The position numbers and the translations under genes were made by a program. DNA of 64,000 nucleotides from Antedon mediterranea (taxonomy: Eukaryota; Echinodermata; Crinoidea; Comatulida; Antedonidae): positions 32,785,795-32,849,794 of the forward strand of contig NC_092670.1 of assembly GCF_964355755.1 (NCBI RefSeq), in the 5' to 3' direction. Shown one piece after another: positions 33,917 to 45,720 of the stretch (its first letter is position 1; each line of letters opens with the position of its first letter). The notes under the pieces were generated by a model that saw nothing but the letters and a program-made list of their open reading frames with translations, was not told the DNA's origin and ran no database searches.

Positions 33917-36369
33917 GTCACAACAATTACAAGGAGACCAACTTCCAACACTAAATATGACAACAAAATATAAAACAGACATTACCCTACATACTCTAAT
34001 ATCTATTTGTAAAGATTTGATCAAGAAAAATACTTGTTATTAACCCCTACCCCAAAATGTACGGAAAATAATGAAACTGATTGTTTTGTTAAGTTGTGTA
34101 CACATTTATAGCTATATACAAGTACCTAAACATGGTTATATGAAACAGAATGTATATACCTATCATATATGAATCATTTTAGCCAATTTTGTAGACAAAA
34201 ATGATGGCATATTTAAAAGATATATTGACATGTTTGTAGATACCAGAATTTTTTTTTTATTTTCCAAGAAGATGTGACCTTTTTTTCGATCTTTTGTAAT
34301 GTCATTAATTATTTAATTACCACATATTTTATATCGTCTTGTAGAGCAGACAATACTTTATATATTGATGCCAAGAATGAATGATTTGTTCAAGGAAACT
34401 GTACTTATGGCTATTTATATTACCCCCTACCCCAACATTGGTAAAAAATCCGAAATTGAATCGTTTTTTAAAAATCCGTTAAAACCCCATCTCTGGAAGG
34501 AGGATATTTGATGTTAACATCTATTTTTTAGTTCACCGGATATATAGGTACATAAAAATACAAAACATGTAGGGGGTGGTGCAGGGGGACCTCTCCCAGC
34601 CCATGGACTATATTAAGTTTATTGTAACAGTTGGTGTGTATACAAACAAAATAACAAAATTATTGTTTTTTATTCATTGTTTATAGTTGTGGTGGCGCTG
34701 TGCATTCCTTATGCGTGATGATGATTTATAAAATGATGAAGCCATGCATTACAGTATAAATTACGTTTTCTCCTCTTGTAATAAGTAATCGTAGTATTTA
34801 AAAAAAATTAACGTGTTGTACGTGTTAATCAATTTGCTAAATAAAAGGATAGGCCTGCATGTTTTATACACAATAGTGTTAAGATTATCTTTGACACTTT
34901 TGAACTCTAGATGGCAGTATAATCAAAGAAAATCGATACTTTTAGACTGCAGAATCACTACCAGATATATTAATGAAAATAATTAATACATCAAATTGTT
35001 AGAGAATTTTATTGGATAATAAGTATACATATTAGATATCAGGAAAAATTGTTTACGAGATTTGAATAAATATTAAAATTAAGCCTATGATTTTAACGAA
35101 AGAGATTTTATTGTAAAAAAACCTATAAGACCGCCAGAAAATAATTAACATAAGGCCTAAATACAATTTTGAAAAGGACAACTTTGTGATCGTCTGCTGC
35201 TTTTAGATCTAGACTATGTCGACTGCTACCCTACAATATCACTTCATTTTATGATAAGGATAAGCGCATGCGCTAGGCGACTGGCATGTCGACTGGTAAA
35301 TGTGAGCACTTTGCGTCTTATCCCCGGTCTTATCAGTAGGATCAAGTCTAGGCCTAAGCTACACACTTAGCCTGACCTAAAGCCCGTGTAGGTCTGCTTT
35401 AACCGGCCCAGCGCGATGGAATAGCTCTGCGGAAGAGCGTTATTTGAGATCAACGTAAATGCCTACTTAATATAAACATTCATAATATCTGTCGACGAGT
35501 CGATTACGACCCATGTGGACCTAAACGTCGGGCACGTTCACAAAAATCTAAAACAGGGTAACAATGTATTTTAAGAGGAACGTGGTTTTTAATGTTCAAA
35601 GGTTGGCCTAAATTGCATTGATATAATACGCGATTGATGGGATCATGAACAGGTCATTGGGTTCTACATAATAAAAAATCCCACACATCGAATTTTGAAT
35701 ACTGGAATGTACCGATCGACATTTCTAGCAAATTATAATTTCTAATAGGAAAAGGAGAGGGTTACTTCTCATATAGCAGTGCGACGGTGCTGCTGCATCT
35801 GCTATGATAAGCGGCGCAGGTGATAAACGCCTTTCACACGCAATGCGCTTGGTAACATTTAAATTATTAAATGCTTTGTTTAGCAGCATTGTAAGCATAG
35901 AATGTTTCCTAATCTACTGCAAACACATAGGCCTACTGCGAATATTGATTAGTTTGTTGGTAATGGAATAAGTAATTAAGTCGGATAAAAGTCAATGAGG
36001 TAGGCTCGAGACAACCTTGTATAGGCATTTGAAATGAATTATACAGTACTAATTTAACAATGAATAATCTCTCCCACGACTAAGACTTGTCAATATTGAA
36101 GTACGAAAAGTCAAAGGTCACCTAGAATCTTGACGTTTCTGAGAAAGAATAATAATAACTTATTTCTGCATGGAATAATTGATTCTAATAAGGACCCCGT
36201 GAGTGGTTCCACAAACATTACATACTTATAATAATACTTATAATAATTATTGTCAATTACGATCGTTGCACTGCAAAGAGTTTAGGCCTATTGGTTTAAA
36301 ATTACCATTTTGAGTGTATGTTGCCATGTTGATTTAAAACCGGGCCTAATTATGTTTATCCATCAACTT
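33917..36369. other. Gene-free stretch
   Basis: No coding frame or strong repeat seen. ACCCCCTACCCCAA occurs near 34046 and 34426. Confidence 0.5.
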
Positions 36370-36370
36370 T

Positions 36371-36436
36371 AAAATATTTTTTAAATCAGATTTTCGTTTT
36401 TCATGAAAAACGAAAATCTGATTTCAAAAATATTTT
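36371..36436. repeat. Near-perfect palindrome, ~66 bp
   Basis: Symmetric around 36403/36404. The central 42 bp (21-bp arms beginning AAATCAGATTTTCGTTTTTC) is perfect with no spacer, and the symmetry continues outward with single mismatches through AAAATATTTTT. Confidence 0.9.
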
Positions 36437-36439
36437 GGG

Positions 36440-38700
36440 AAGGAGATGATTTTTTTCAATTTTAACTTTAAAATAATTATAAAGCTTCTTTTGTTTTTAC
36501 ATTTCAAATGCAAGGTTAGAAATCGAACAGAATACGACTCTTTCAAGAGTAAACAAGTTATTATAACTTTTTTACTCCTATGTCCTACCCCCCCCCCCCC
36601 ACACACCCCAAGCAAACCAAGAATTATTAATTTTATACATAACATTGCATCATGTAAAGGCTTACTGTTAGTACTGCATGGTAATTATACAAGAGGTTGA
36701 TCCAGGGTTTCGAGGGTCGAAACATTTAAAAAGTACAGAACTTACTGTATCTTGTGCATTGCAATTTTATAAATGTGTAGGGTGGCTATACCATCCCACT
36801 CTGTTCCTGTCTATATAGTTTGATCATTGATATGTACAGCACTAGGTAGATCATCCATGGCATACATATTATTCGTATTCGTGTAAAAAGAACTGTATTT
36901 GATATGTATACGTTAATGACGTTACAGATCAATAATTACCGCCTACTAATAGCGATATGCATATTGCAGTATCAATGTGAATGAGTATTTATTTCACCAT
37001 CAAGATTTTCTATTGTATTTAAAGCCTTAATTAGTACACTAACGACATTAGTGAAATATAATGACAACATTAATAGCGTTGCTGCAGTGTGTTATTTATA
37101 ATAATCAAACCGAGTATGTATTAATTTCGACAAAACTTGTTACCGGTACTACACTGTACTGTACTGTACAATTAACATTAAGGAATTGTGATAGGTAATG
37201 TCAATGTTAGTGTATACATACATATAAATTTAAGGGCATTGTATCCCATAGGAGGTAAGAATTATATTGTATTATTAAATTAGTATGCTATATAAAGTTA
37301 TTATGACTCGTATTTTAGAAAATGGGATCAGTATGGTTGAATTAATAATTAATGAACACGAACAAAATCAAAGAACATTAGAATTACAATTATTTTCTTT
37401 TAATTTAGTTGCATATTCTTAGGACGGACTAACTGGTACTACGCTTATTTCCTCTTTATATACGAGTTTGCACTTTATGATTTATGAGGGATCATGTCAA
37501 ATATTATGTTGTTTAGGAGCCTATACACTCTTTAACTTTAAATATGCAGCAAGCCCTTTTTTAAATAATGATACACACTGTTTATGAAGCTGTTTCTACA
37601 CTGACAAAAAAATGTGATATGCCTGTATATGGGTACGATGACGTCATATCACTACAATATTTGGACACTGTTTTGTCAAACTATAAGTTTTATAGTGTAG
37701 ATAGAACTTTACAGTGACACATAAACTTTTACATTGAACAATTTAAAATATTACGGATATTACAATCAAATAATGTTTAGTGTAGTATAATAATTTGAAA
37801 AGGTTCCATTTACACTACAAATAATAATAGTTGTGATTCGTAAATAGCTGTATTACATCGTCTTTCCGTAATCAGTCCGGCTTGCTTATGCATATGTACC
37901 GACAATAGGCGTACTTAATGCATTAAATAATATAGTGACCTAATTATATAATATTCTTAACAAAATATTAAAATTACATTATTCTACGAATGCATCATAA
38001 ACGGTATTTAATACCGGTTACGTCAATCCCGAAGACGATGAAATAAACTGGCAGATATCCAACTTCCTATTCTACAAGTTAGTGACAAACAAATAATAGT
38101 ACATATTTTTTTCTTCACTTATAAAATCAGTGATACGTAGGCTTACATGCGACGTGCATAGTACGTGTGTTAAAATATACAGTATACGAGTTTAATTTGT
38201 GTCCTGGAATTTTTATTTTACATTTTACCGAGTAGAAAATAATAAAATTACAGGTTTCATGCATCAGAACACATGCCTGAAACATGTTTGGTGTTGTATG
38301 CGAAATTATTTATAGCACATTGTGTTATTTACCTAATTCTATAATAAAATCCTCAATAGGCTTAATATTGAAATAACAATAGTAGTTCTTAGTACTCAAA
38401 TATTGAATGCATGTATTTCTGTAAAGCTAACAGCGTATCCGAGTGTTCTGATTTAAAATCCGTTTCCTTGGTTACGGTAAACAATTTTGAGCATGCTTAT
38501 TGTGATACTGTGGTTTCTCCATGTATGGCAATACAACGTTTGTATTATATGTATATCTAGGCATATGCATGTTTAAACTACCGTAGGCTACTACTACTAT
38601 AATTAAACTTGAGTATGAACGGAATATCTTAACCACACACAACGGATCCGAAAGTAATACAAAGTTCGTTTCCTTGACTACCGTATACATTTCCGGGTAT
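36440..38700. other. Gene-free stretch with C-run and one MITE
   Basis: A C homopolymer at about 36589-36600, one diverged hairpin MITE (37580-37715), no coding frame. Confidence 0.5.
37580..37715. mobile_element. Hairpin MITE, diverged copy
   Basis: ACACTGACAAAAAA.TGTGATATGCC is followed by a loop with GATGACGTCATATCACTAC and a decayed inverse arm (TTTGTCAAACTATAAGTTTT). Same family as 47811-47944. Confidence 0.7.
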
Positions 38701-38702
38701 TT

Positions 38703-38708
38703 TTTATT
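38703..38708 (-). promoter_or_regulatory. Candidate poly(A) signal AATAAA
   Basis: AATAAA on the minus strand about 50 bp after the stop of the sulfotransferase-like gene. Confidence 0.45.
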
Positions 38709-38758
38709 GTCGTCGTTCCACGCTGCGGGAGATCAAACAGGCACACACAATATTAAAA

Positions 38759-39715
38759 TCAATGCGTTCTTCCGTCGTCACTTATTTCTTTTTCTGGTAA
38801 AATAAAAGCGTTTTCATTTTGATCTTTTAATTTCACAAATGTGGCATGAGAATCTACAATATCGCAATCAAGTCGTAATCGTTCGTTGTATAACACATCG
38901 TAAAATGGCTGAACAAATTTAACAACTTCTCGAACATCATCTGGTAAAGAATCCATATCAACTCTCGATCTTTTAGATTTTTGCCTAATTCCATCACTAT
39001 TCATCGCATCAGAATACCAACCCATGATTTTATCAGCAATTAAATTAGAATACGCTACGTGCCATTTCATTTTTTCTTCTGGTTCCCAGTGCAACATCTC
39101 TTCTCGATATGTAAGTCCTACAGCCTTGCAGTATTTACGCATCATCTGCTTAGGATCGGCAAGAAGATCGTCTGCGTCCAGTATAAGAGGTGCCTCACCA
39201 GTAGTATCGCGTAAGTGAATAAAAAGATCATGAAGTTCTTCGTACATATAACCAGGTGGCATTGCAAAAGACACGCTTCGCTTCCATATAAGTCCCATCC
39301 CGGGTAGCGGTCCACAATTAATTCGTTCCTTCCAAGATTTCATAACTTTAGATGGGTCTCGTATGAGGAATGTATGTTTATATCCTTTTGGAATAGCATC
39401 CCAGTTACCATCAATAGCGTAAGCAAAGTCTTTACAAAACACCACATCTTTATCGACGTATTCTCTCTCTAATTGTTCTTTTATCCATTGGTATGAATAA
39501 TTTTCCTCACATCCTATAAGAAAGCTTATTAGTTTATTTGGTTGATACTTACGCTCAGGACCAAAATGCCAAGCAGTCATAAACGGTTCATTAAATATTT
39601 CACATTTATCTAGAGTGTGTATAGAGCGAAGGAATGCCGTTGATAGCGCTCGTGGAGTTGACCACAGCATTACACGAGTTTGAGAACGACCTGTCTCGTG
39701 CCTAGGCATATCCAT
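38759..39715 (-). CDS. Sulfotransferase-like protein, single exon
   Basis: 318 aa uninterrupted, starting MDMPRHETGRSQTRVMLWST. A second Met at residue 3 could also start. The N-terminal strand-loop MLWSTPRALSTAFLRS is the PAPS 5'-phosphosulfate-loop type, and FLIRDPSKVMKSW about 110 residues later is the 3'-phosphate-binding motif of the sulfotransferase fold. EIFNEPFMTAW between them is typical of this subgroup, known in animals, plants and bacteria, some members of which carry a misleading 'aminotransferase-like' name. No signal peptide or membrane segment, so probably cytosolic, unlike Golgi carbohydrate sulfotransferases. Substrate unknown. Intron-less, which may be original or reflect retrocopying. 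No frame damage. Confidence 0.75.
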   Translation of the reverse strand: MDMPRHETGRSQTRVMLWSTPRALSTAFLRSIHTLDKCEIFNEPFMTAWHFGPERKYQPNKLISFLIGCEENYSYQWIKEQLEREYVDKDVVFCKDFAYAIDGNWDAIPKGYKHTFLIRDPSKVMKSWKERINCGPLPGMGLIWKRSVSFAMPPGYMYEELHDLFIHLRDTTGEAPLILDADDLLADPKQMMRKYCKAVGLTYREEMLHWEPEEKMKWHVAYSNLIADKIMGWYSDAMNSDGIRQKSKRSRVDMDSLPDDVREVVKFVQPFYDVLYNERLRLDCDIVDSHATFVKLKDQNENAFILPEKEISDDGRTH

Positions 39716-40440
39716 TGCAGCCTACACTATCCGTCGATATCTTGGCTAACACCCCTCCGGATACTATGCTTGCTTTCTTTCAAATGACGAATTTTTTACA
39801 CTGGGCATTCAACGAAGCACAAAAGACTTGTCAAATAGGCGATTCACGCTTACCTAATTTCAATAAATGCATAGCACTCTAACTTGTTTGCTAAAATGCT
39901 TTTGCTCTGCCTATGAAATCAACGCGATGAAAATTAAATCTTGACAAAATCGATATAGGTCTTTCCCGCAAATTGTATCAGACGATATAATTATATCTGA
40001 ATATTGATGTGTCGTATAAAGCGGATTAACCGTGTGATTCGATCATTAATACCAGCAACTTTTGACTACAACATTCTATACGTGTTATTCATTTTAAACG
40101 TCTAAAATACGTAAGCTAATGTTTATACACTAATCCTTTTCGATGTTAGTACTGTATATACCTCCCGTTGAGACGTCTCATGTTAAAACTCTCCGATTAT
40201 GAACCCGTAGCTGGAATGAATCTAATATGATACTGTACAGGCTTAACCTGCTTAAGATATGGTCCGCGAAAAACTCAACACAATACAGAATTATACATCT
40301 ACATTAACGGCTGTGTATATTATGTATAGGCTGTCACAGGTTTATACAATTCCCAACCCAAATTAAATGTGTTCCAATACTAATATAATACACTAAACAA
40401 CTGAAATTTGATTCCTTCTTGGTTTTAACATAATATGCAT
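39716..40440. other. Gene-free 5' flank of the sulfotransferase-like gene
   Basis: No coding frame. It must hold the promoter of the minus-strand gene, but I see no clear TATA element at a fixed distance. Confidence 0.4.
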
Positions 40441-40855
40441 ATATATATATATATATATATATGTGGTCTAATGGTTAGGACATATGCATATCAAGCAGGC
40501 GGTCCGAGTTCGAGTCTCGGTTGGGGCGACTTTTTTTCATTCTCACAGATTTCCTCATCTTTATCGTTTCAAATTAATTAATTAAATTTCAGTATATCAT
40601 CGGGCGGTTTAGAATTAATGTTCTTTGCCTGTTGTGTTTATATATATGTATATATATATAAACGTTTATATATATGTATATATATATATAAATCCAAAGG
40701 CAAATTACTGAACAAAATGACAATGCTGTGGGTATCAGTAGCTGGATCTCAACGGAGATACAAAATAAAAGCGAAAAGCTAAATCAAAACGGGAAGTAAA
40801 ACAGCCAGAAAAGTTAGCAGAGCTTTCGGGCAACACTAGCCCTTCATCAGTGCAA

Positions 40856-40893
<38 letters not shown>

Positions 40894-41130
40894 ACAACAG
40901 GCATAGAAATAAATTCCAAATATATATATAGATATATATATATATATATAAATATATTTTATTACTAAAAAAAATGACAATGCTGTGGGTATCAGTGGCA
41001 AATTAATTAATTAAATTCCAGTATATCATCGGGCGGTTTAGAATTAATGTTCTTTGCCTGTTGTGTTTATATATATGTATATATATATATAAATCCAAAG
41101 GCAAATTACTAAAAAAAATGACAATGCTGT
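40440..41130 (+). mobile_element. SINE-A copies with TA tracts and hammerhead-bearing fragment
   Basis: A 5'-truncated SINE-A head begins at 40464 (GTGGTCTAATGG to TTGGGGCG at 40518), followed by the usual tail. Then come TA tracts, a fragment with ACAATGCTGTGGGTATCAG, an inverted hammerhead-like motif, and another SINE-A tail near 41010-41070. Confidence 0.7.
40820..40850 (-). ncRNA. Hammerhead-like motif, Penelope type
   Basis: Minus strand: GCA then CTGATGA, stem II GGGC-TAGTGTT-GCCC, GAAAGCTC, then TGC. The core is complete and stem III is two pairs (A-G/C-T). A truncated sister lacking the CTGATGA half is at about 45205-45235. Confidence 0.65.
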
Positions 41131-42419
41131 TAGACCGGGCGCCTGGAAGATTTATTCATGTGAAAAGATACAAAAGGTTTGATGATGTAGTTAGGTGCGT
41201 ATTAGGGCGAGATGCAATATTCGACATTGCTGCCGGGTCACAGCCTGTACATAGGGCCTGTGGGGATCATAACATAGGGGGGTAAAAATGAATTTATTTA
41301 TGTGAAGCGATACAAGGATAAACTTTTTTGGATATCATTCGCAGTGGGCTACTAATGATAACATCACCAATGACAGCAACTTTATCCTGTACGGGGCGCC
41401 AAACAGCAACATTTTAGGGCCACGCCCAAATGGGTTTATTCATGTGAAGCGATACAAGGTTGAATCTTTTTTTAATGGCAGCAGTATATATTGGGGATGT
41501 CAAAAACACCAATGACAGCAACTTTATCCTGTACATAAGCTCAGACAGCAGCCCTAAAGGTCCACAGTTTCCCCCTATTCTGCTATATACTAGGTGCGTA
41601 TGTCGTCTAATGGCGTTCAGCTGAGTTAGAAATACGTGATACGGACTCGGACCGACAATAAATACACAGTAGAATGCTAAAACAATAAAGAGAGCAGTTG
41701 TTTCCTGTACCAAATCATCAAACATCAAACTCTTAGGAACTCGCCCAAAATGGGTTTATCCATGAAGTGTGTAATCATTTTTGAAAAAAATGGTTTTTTT
41801 CCCACTTTATCCGGTACACGTACAGAACAGCTCAAATGCCCGAGGCTCCATTCGTGATTAACAATGTTGATAATACAAACACATTCACGATAACGTGTGA
41901 CTTTTATTTTATAATTGAAATATATCTTTATTTTGGAATAATAAATAACACCAACAAAAACACTTAAACTAACCAACAGCAGATTTGTATTAGGGTAACA
42001 TTTTGAACAATCAATATTATATCAAAATCATTATTTCGATCAAAATAATATAATTTAAGAATATTTTTCAGATAAACTAAATAATTACACTCATAAAGAT
42101 CGACACCGGTACCGATTATTGTACATTATTATTATAACTCGATTTAAATATTGTTTTAATTACACACTAGACACTAGTGATATGTCTATATGAAAAAAGG
42201 CAACGAAATCTAAATTTGCAACATTTTTTAACATAACATAACATAATAGTAAAGTAAATAATAGTTCGAATTCAACATAATCACTTAGAGAATTGGTAAG
42301 GTATAGATTAGACTATCGATTGCACATTATTACTGTATTTTTAACTCAATTTAAATTAAAAAAAGTAACCGTTTTCATGTGAATTATACTGATAAAAACC
42401 AACAAATAACTTAATCTGC

Positions 42420-43210
42420 CAACATTTTAAACATCGTTACTTGTCCATAATGGATCGACTACTGTATCGATTACTGCACATTGTTTTACTTTAACTGAAA
42501 CAAAGTCAAATTTTTAATTGTTACTGTACTAACATTAGACAGTGATATCTGATAAAAGGCAACATTAATTAATATTAATAATACTGAACCAAATTAAATA
42601 TCGTTACTTATCCACAATGGATCGACTACTGTATTGATTATTGCACATTATTTACTAACTAACATAAGAAAGTGATATCTGATAAAACGCAACAAACTGA
42701 ATCGAATTAAATATCGTTACTTATCCATAATGGATCGACTACTGTATTGATTACTGCACATTATTTTACTATAACTGCCCTAGTCAAATATAAAATTGTT
42801 ACTGTACTAACATTAGACAGTGATATCTGATAAAATGCAACATACTCAGGACCAAATTAAATATCGTTACTTATCCATAATGGATCGACTAATGTATCGA
42901 TTATTGCAGGTTATTTTACTATAACTGCCCAAGTCAAATTTAAAATTGTTACTGTACTAACATTATACAGTGATATCTGATAAAATGCTTACTCAGGACC
43001 AAATTAAATATCGTTACTTATCCATAATGGATCGACTACTGTATCGATTATTGCACATTATTTTACTATAACTGCCTAAGTCAAACTTAAAATTGTTACT
43101 GTACTAACATTATACAGTGATATCTGATAAAAGGCAACATTAATAATACTGGACAAAATTAAATATCATTACTTATCCACAATGGATCGACTACTGTATT
43201 GATTATTGCA
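42420..43210 (+). repeat. Tandem repeats in left foldback arm
   Basis: About six units of 110-170 bp containing TATCGTTACTTATCCATAAT, GGATCGACTACTGTAT, TATTTTACTATAACTGCC and CAGTGATATCTGATAAAA. Confidence 0.85.
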
Positions 43211-43429
43211 CTGAACCCAGGTCGAATATTTTACATGCAGTGTAACTACCGACACACTGTAAAAGCACAATTGAGCAAAGACATCGAGGTTACTGGCTGT
43301 ATGCATTAAATAACTGAATATTGTACATTCATCATATTCCATTGTCACTAGCTAAACAGAATACACGATATAATAAAACCAATAGGGGCTATTGGATTTC
43401 TTTTTACAATTTTTATTTAATTTGGTCCA

Positions 43430-43850
43430 GTGTTATTAGTGTAACAATTTTAAATTTGACTTGGGCAGTTATAGTAAAATAATGTGCAATAATTGATACA
43501 GTAGTCGATCCATTATGGATAAGTAACGATATTTAATTTGGTCCTGAGTATGTTGCAGATATCACTGTCTAATGTTAGTACAGTAACAATTTTAAATTTG
43601 ACTTGGGCAGTTATAGTAAAATAATGTGCAGTAATCAATACAGTAGTCGATCCATTATGATAGGTAACGATATTTAATTCGATTCAGTTTGTTGCGTTTT
43701 ATCAGATATCACTTTCTTATGTTAGTTGTAAAATAATGTCCAATAATCGATACAGTAGTTGATCCATTGTGGATAAGTAACGATACAGTAGTCGATCCAT
43801 TATGGACAAGTAACGATGTTTAAAATGTTGGCAGATTAAGTTTTTTGTTG
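43430..43850 (-). repeat. Tandem repeats in right foldback arm
   Basis: Inverse of the left-arm units, about four copies. The unequal copy number explains the arms' different lengths. Confidence 0.85.
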
Positions 43851-45259
43851 GTTTCTTTCAGTCTAATTCACATGAAAACGGTTACTTTTTTAATTTAAAT
43901 TGAGTTAAAAATACAGTAATAGTGTGCAATCGATAGTCTAATCTATACCTTACCAATTCTCTAAGTGATTATGTTGAATTCGAACTATTATTTACTTTAC
44001 TATTATGTTATGTTATGTTAAAAAATGTTGCAAATTTAAATTTCGCTGCCTTCTTTCATATAGACTATAGTGTCTAGTGTGTAATTAAAACAATATTTAA
44101 ATCAAGTTATATATAATAATAATGTACAATAATAGGTACCGGTGTCGATCATTATGAGTGTAATTATTTAGTTTATCTGAAAAATATTCTTAAATTATAT
44201 TATTTTGATCGAAATAATGATTTTGATATAAAATTGATTGTTCAAAATGTTACCCTAAAATACAAATCTGCTGTTGGTTATTTTAAGTGTTTTGGTTGGT
44301 GTTATTTATTATTCCAAAATAAAGATATATTTCAATTATAAAATAAAAGTCACTTGTTATCGTGAATGTGTTTGTATTATCGACATTGTTGATCACGAAT
44401 GGAGCCTCGGGCATTTGAGCTGCTGTGTACCGGATAACGTGAAAAAAACAACATTTAAAAAAAAAATGATTCATACTTCATGGATAAACCCATTTTGGGC
44501 GAGTTCCTAAGAGTTTGATGTTTGATGATTTGGTACAAGAAACAACTGCTCTCTTTATTTATTGTTTTATCAATCTACAGTGTATTTATTGTCAGTCCGA
44601 GTCCGTATCACGTATTTCTAACTCAGCTGAACGCCATAAGACGACATAAGCGCCGAGTATATAGCCGAATAGGGGGAAACTGCGGACCTTTAGGGCTGCT
44701 GTCTGAGCTTATGTACAGGATAAAGTTGCTGTCATTGGTGTTTTTGTCATCCCCAATATGTACTGCTGCCATTACAAAAAGATTCAACCTTGTATCGCTT
44801 CACATGAATAAACCCATTTGGGCGTGGCCCTAAAATGTTGCTGTTTGGCGCCCCGTACAGGATAAAGTTGCTGTCATTGGTGATGTTACCATTAGTAGCC
44901 CACTGCGAATGATATCCAAAAAAGTTTATCCTTGTATCGCTTCACATGAATAAATGCATTTTTACCCCCCTATGTTATGATCCCCACAGGCCCTATGTAC
45001 AGGCTGTGACCCGGCAGCAATGTCGAATATTGCATCTCACCCTAATTATACGCACCTAACTACATCATCAAACCTTTTGTATTTTTTCACATGAATAAAT
45101 CTTCCGGGCGCCCGGTCTATGTGGGTATCAGTGGCTGGATTTCAATGGAGATACAAAAATAAAATGCAAAAAGCTAAATCAAAACGATAAAGTAAACAGC
45201 CAGAAAAGTTAGCAGGGATTTCGGGCAATACATATATATATAAACACAGCAGGCAATAA

Positions 45260-45720
45260 TATATACATTAATTATAAACCGCCCGGTGATATACTGAAAT
45301 TTAATTAATTAATTTGAAAGGAGGAAATCTGTGAGAATGAGAAAAAGTCGCCCCAACCGAGACTCGAACTCGGACCGTCTGCTTGATATGCAGTTGCCCT
45401 AACCATTAGACCACTGGGGCTTTCATGGTATTGTTCAAACTCGATTGGATAGCGACTCTTTAACATTCTCGGCGTGGTACGGCGGAACAGCACTAGTCCT
45501 CAGTTGTACGCACGCGCAACAGAGATAAAATTGATACGCCCTCATCTTTCAGTATTTTTATTCACGAGATCTCCGAAGAGATACTTTTATATATATAAAC
45601 ACAGCAGGCAAAGACCATTAATTCTAAACCGCCCGGTGATATACTGAAATTTAAATAATTAATTTGAAACGATAAAGATGAGGAAATCTGTGAGAATGAG
45701 ATATGCATAACAATTGATAT
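45260..45720 (-). mobile_element. SINE-A, inverted copy with upstream segment
   Basis: Reverse complement of the composite seen at 12.25-13.2 kb: tail, tRNA-like head, the segment with GCGTGGTACGGCGGAACAGC and the UUCG hairpin, then another tail. Confidence 0.8.
45349..45420 (-). tRNA. tRNA-like SINE-A head, minus strand
   Basis: 72 nt. Acceptor and T stems are intact, as is an anticodon arm with loop ATATCAA. The D stem is GTC/GGC. A SINE head like 13047-13118. Confidence 0.7.

Larger units (their letters stand above)
41131..45129. mobile_element. Foldback DNA element, 4.0 kb, very long inverted arms
   Basis: Left end TAGACCGGGCGCC and right end GGCGCCCGGTCTA are inverses, and the inverted similarity continues inward for well over 1 kb. 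Flanking TGT on both sides (41128-41130, 45130-45132) is a 3-bp target duplication. The intact target GCTGTGGGTATCAGTGGC is seen at 40985-41000. The arms run into inverted tandem arrays around a short unique centre (about 43210-43430). No transposase frame. The mirrored frames at 41414-41728 and 44522-44833 are inverted copies of one sequence. Superfamily unassigned. Confidence 0.85.

Noticed and set aside
35405-35445. tRNA-like GATGGAATAGCTCTGCGG segment
   Set aside because: A-box resemblance only; no B box or pairing acceptor stem.
41414-41728. 104-aa frame, mirrored at 44522-44833
   Set aside because: Both are the same inverted-arm sequence; no transposase motif and no independent support.
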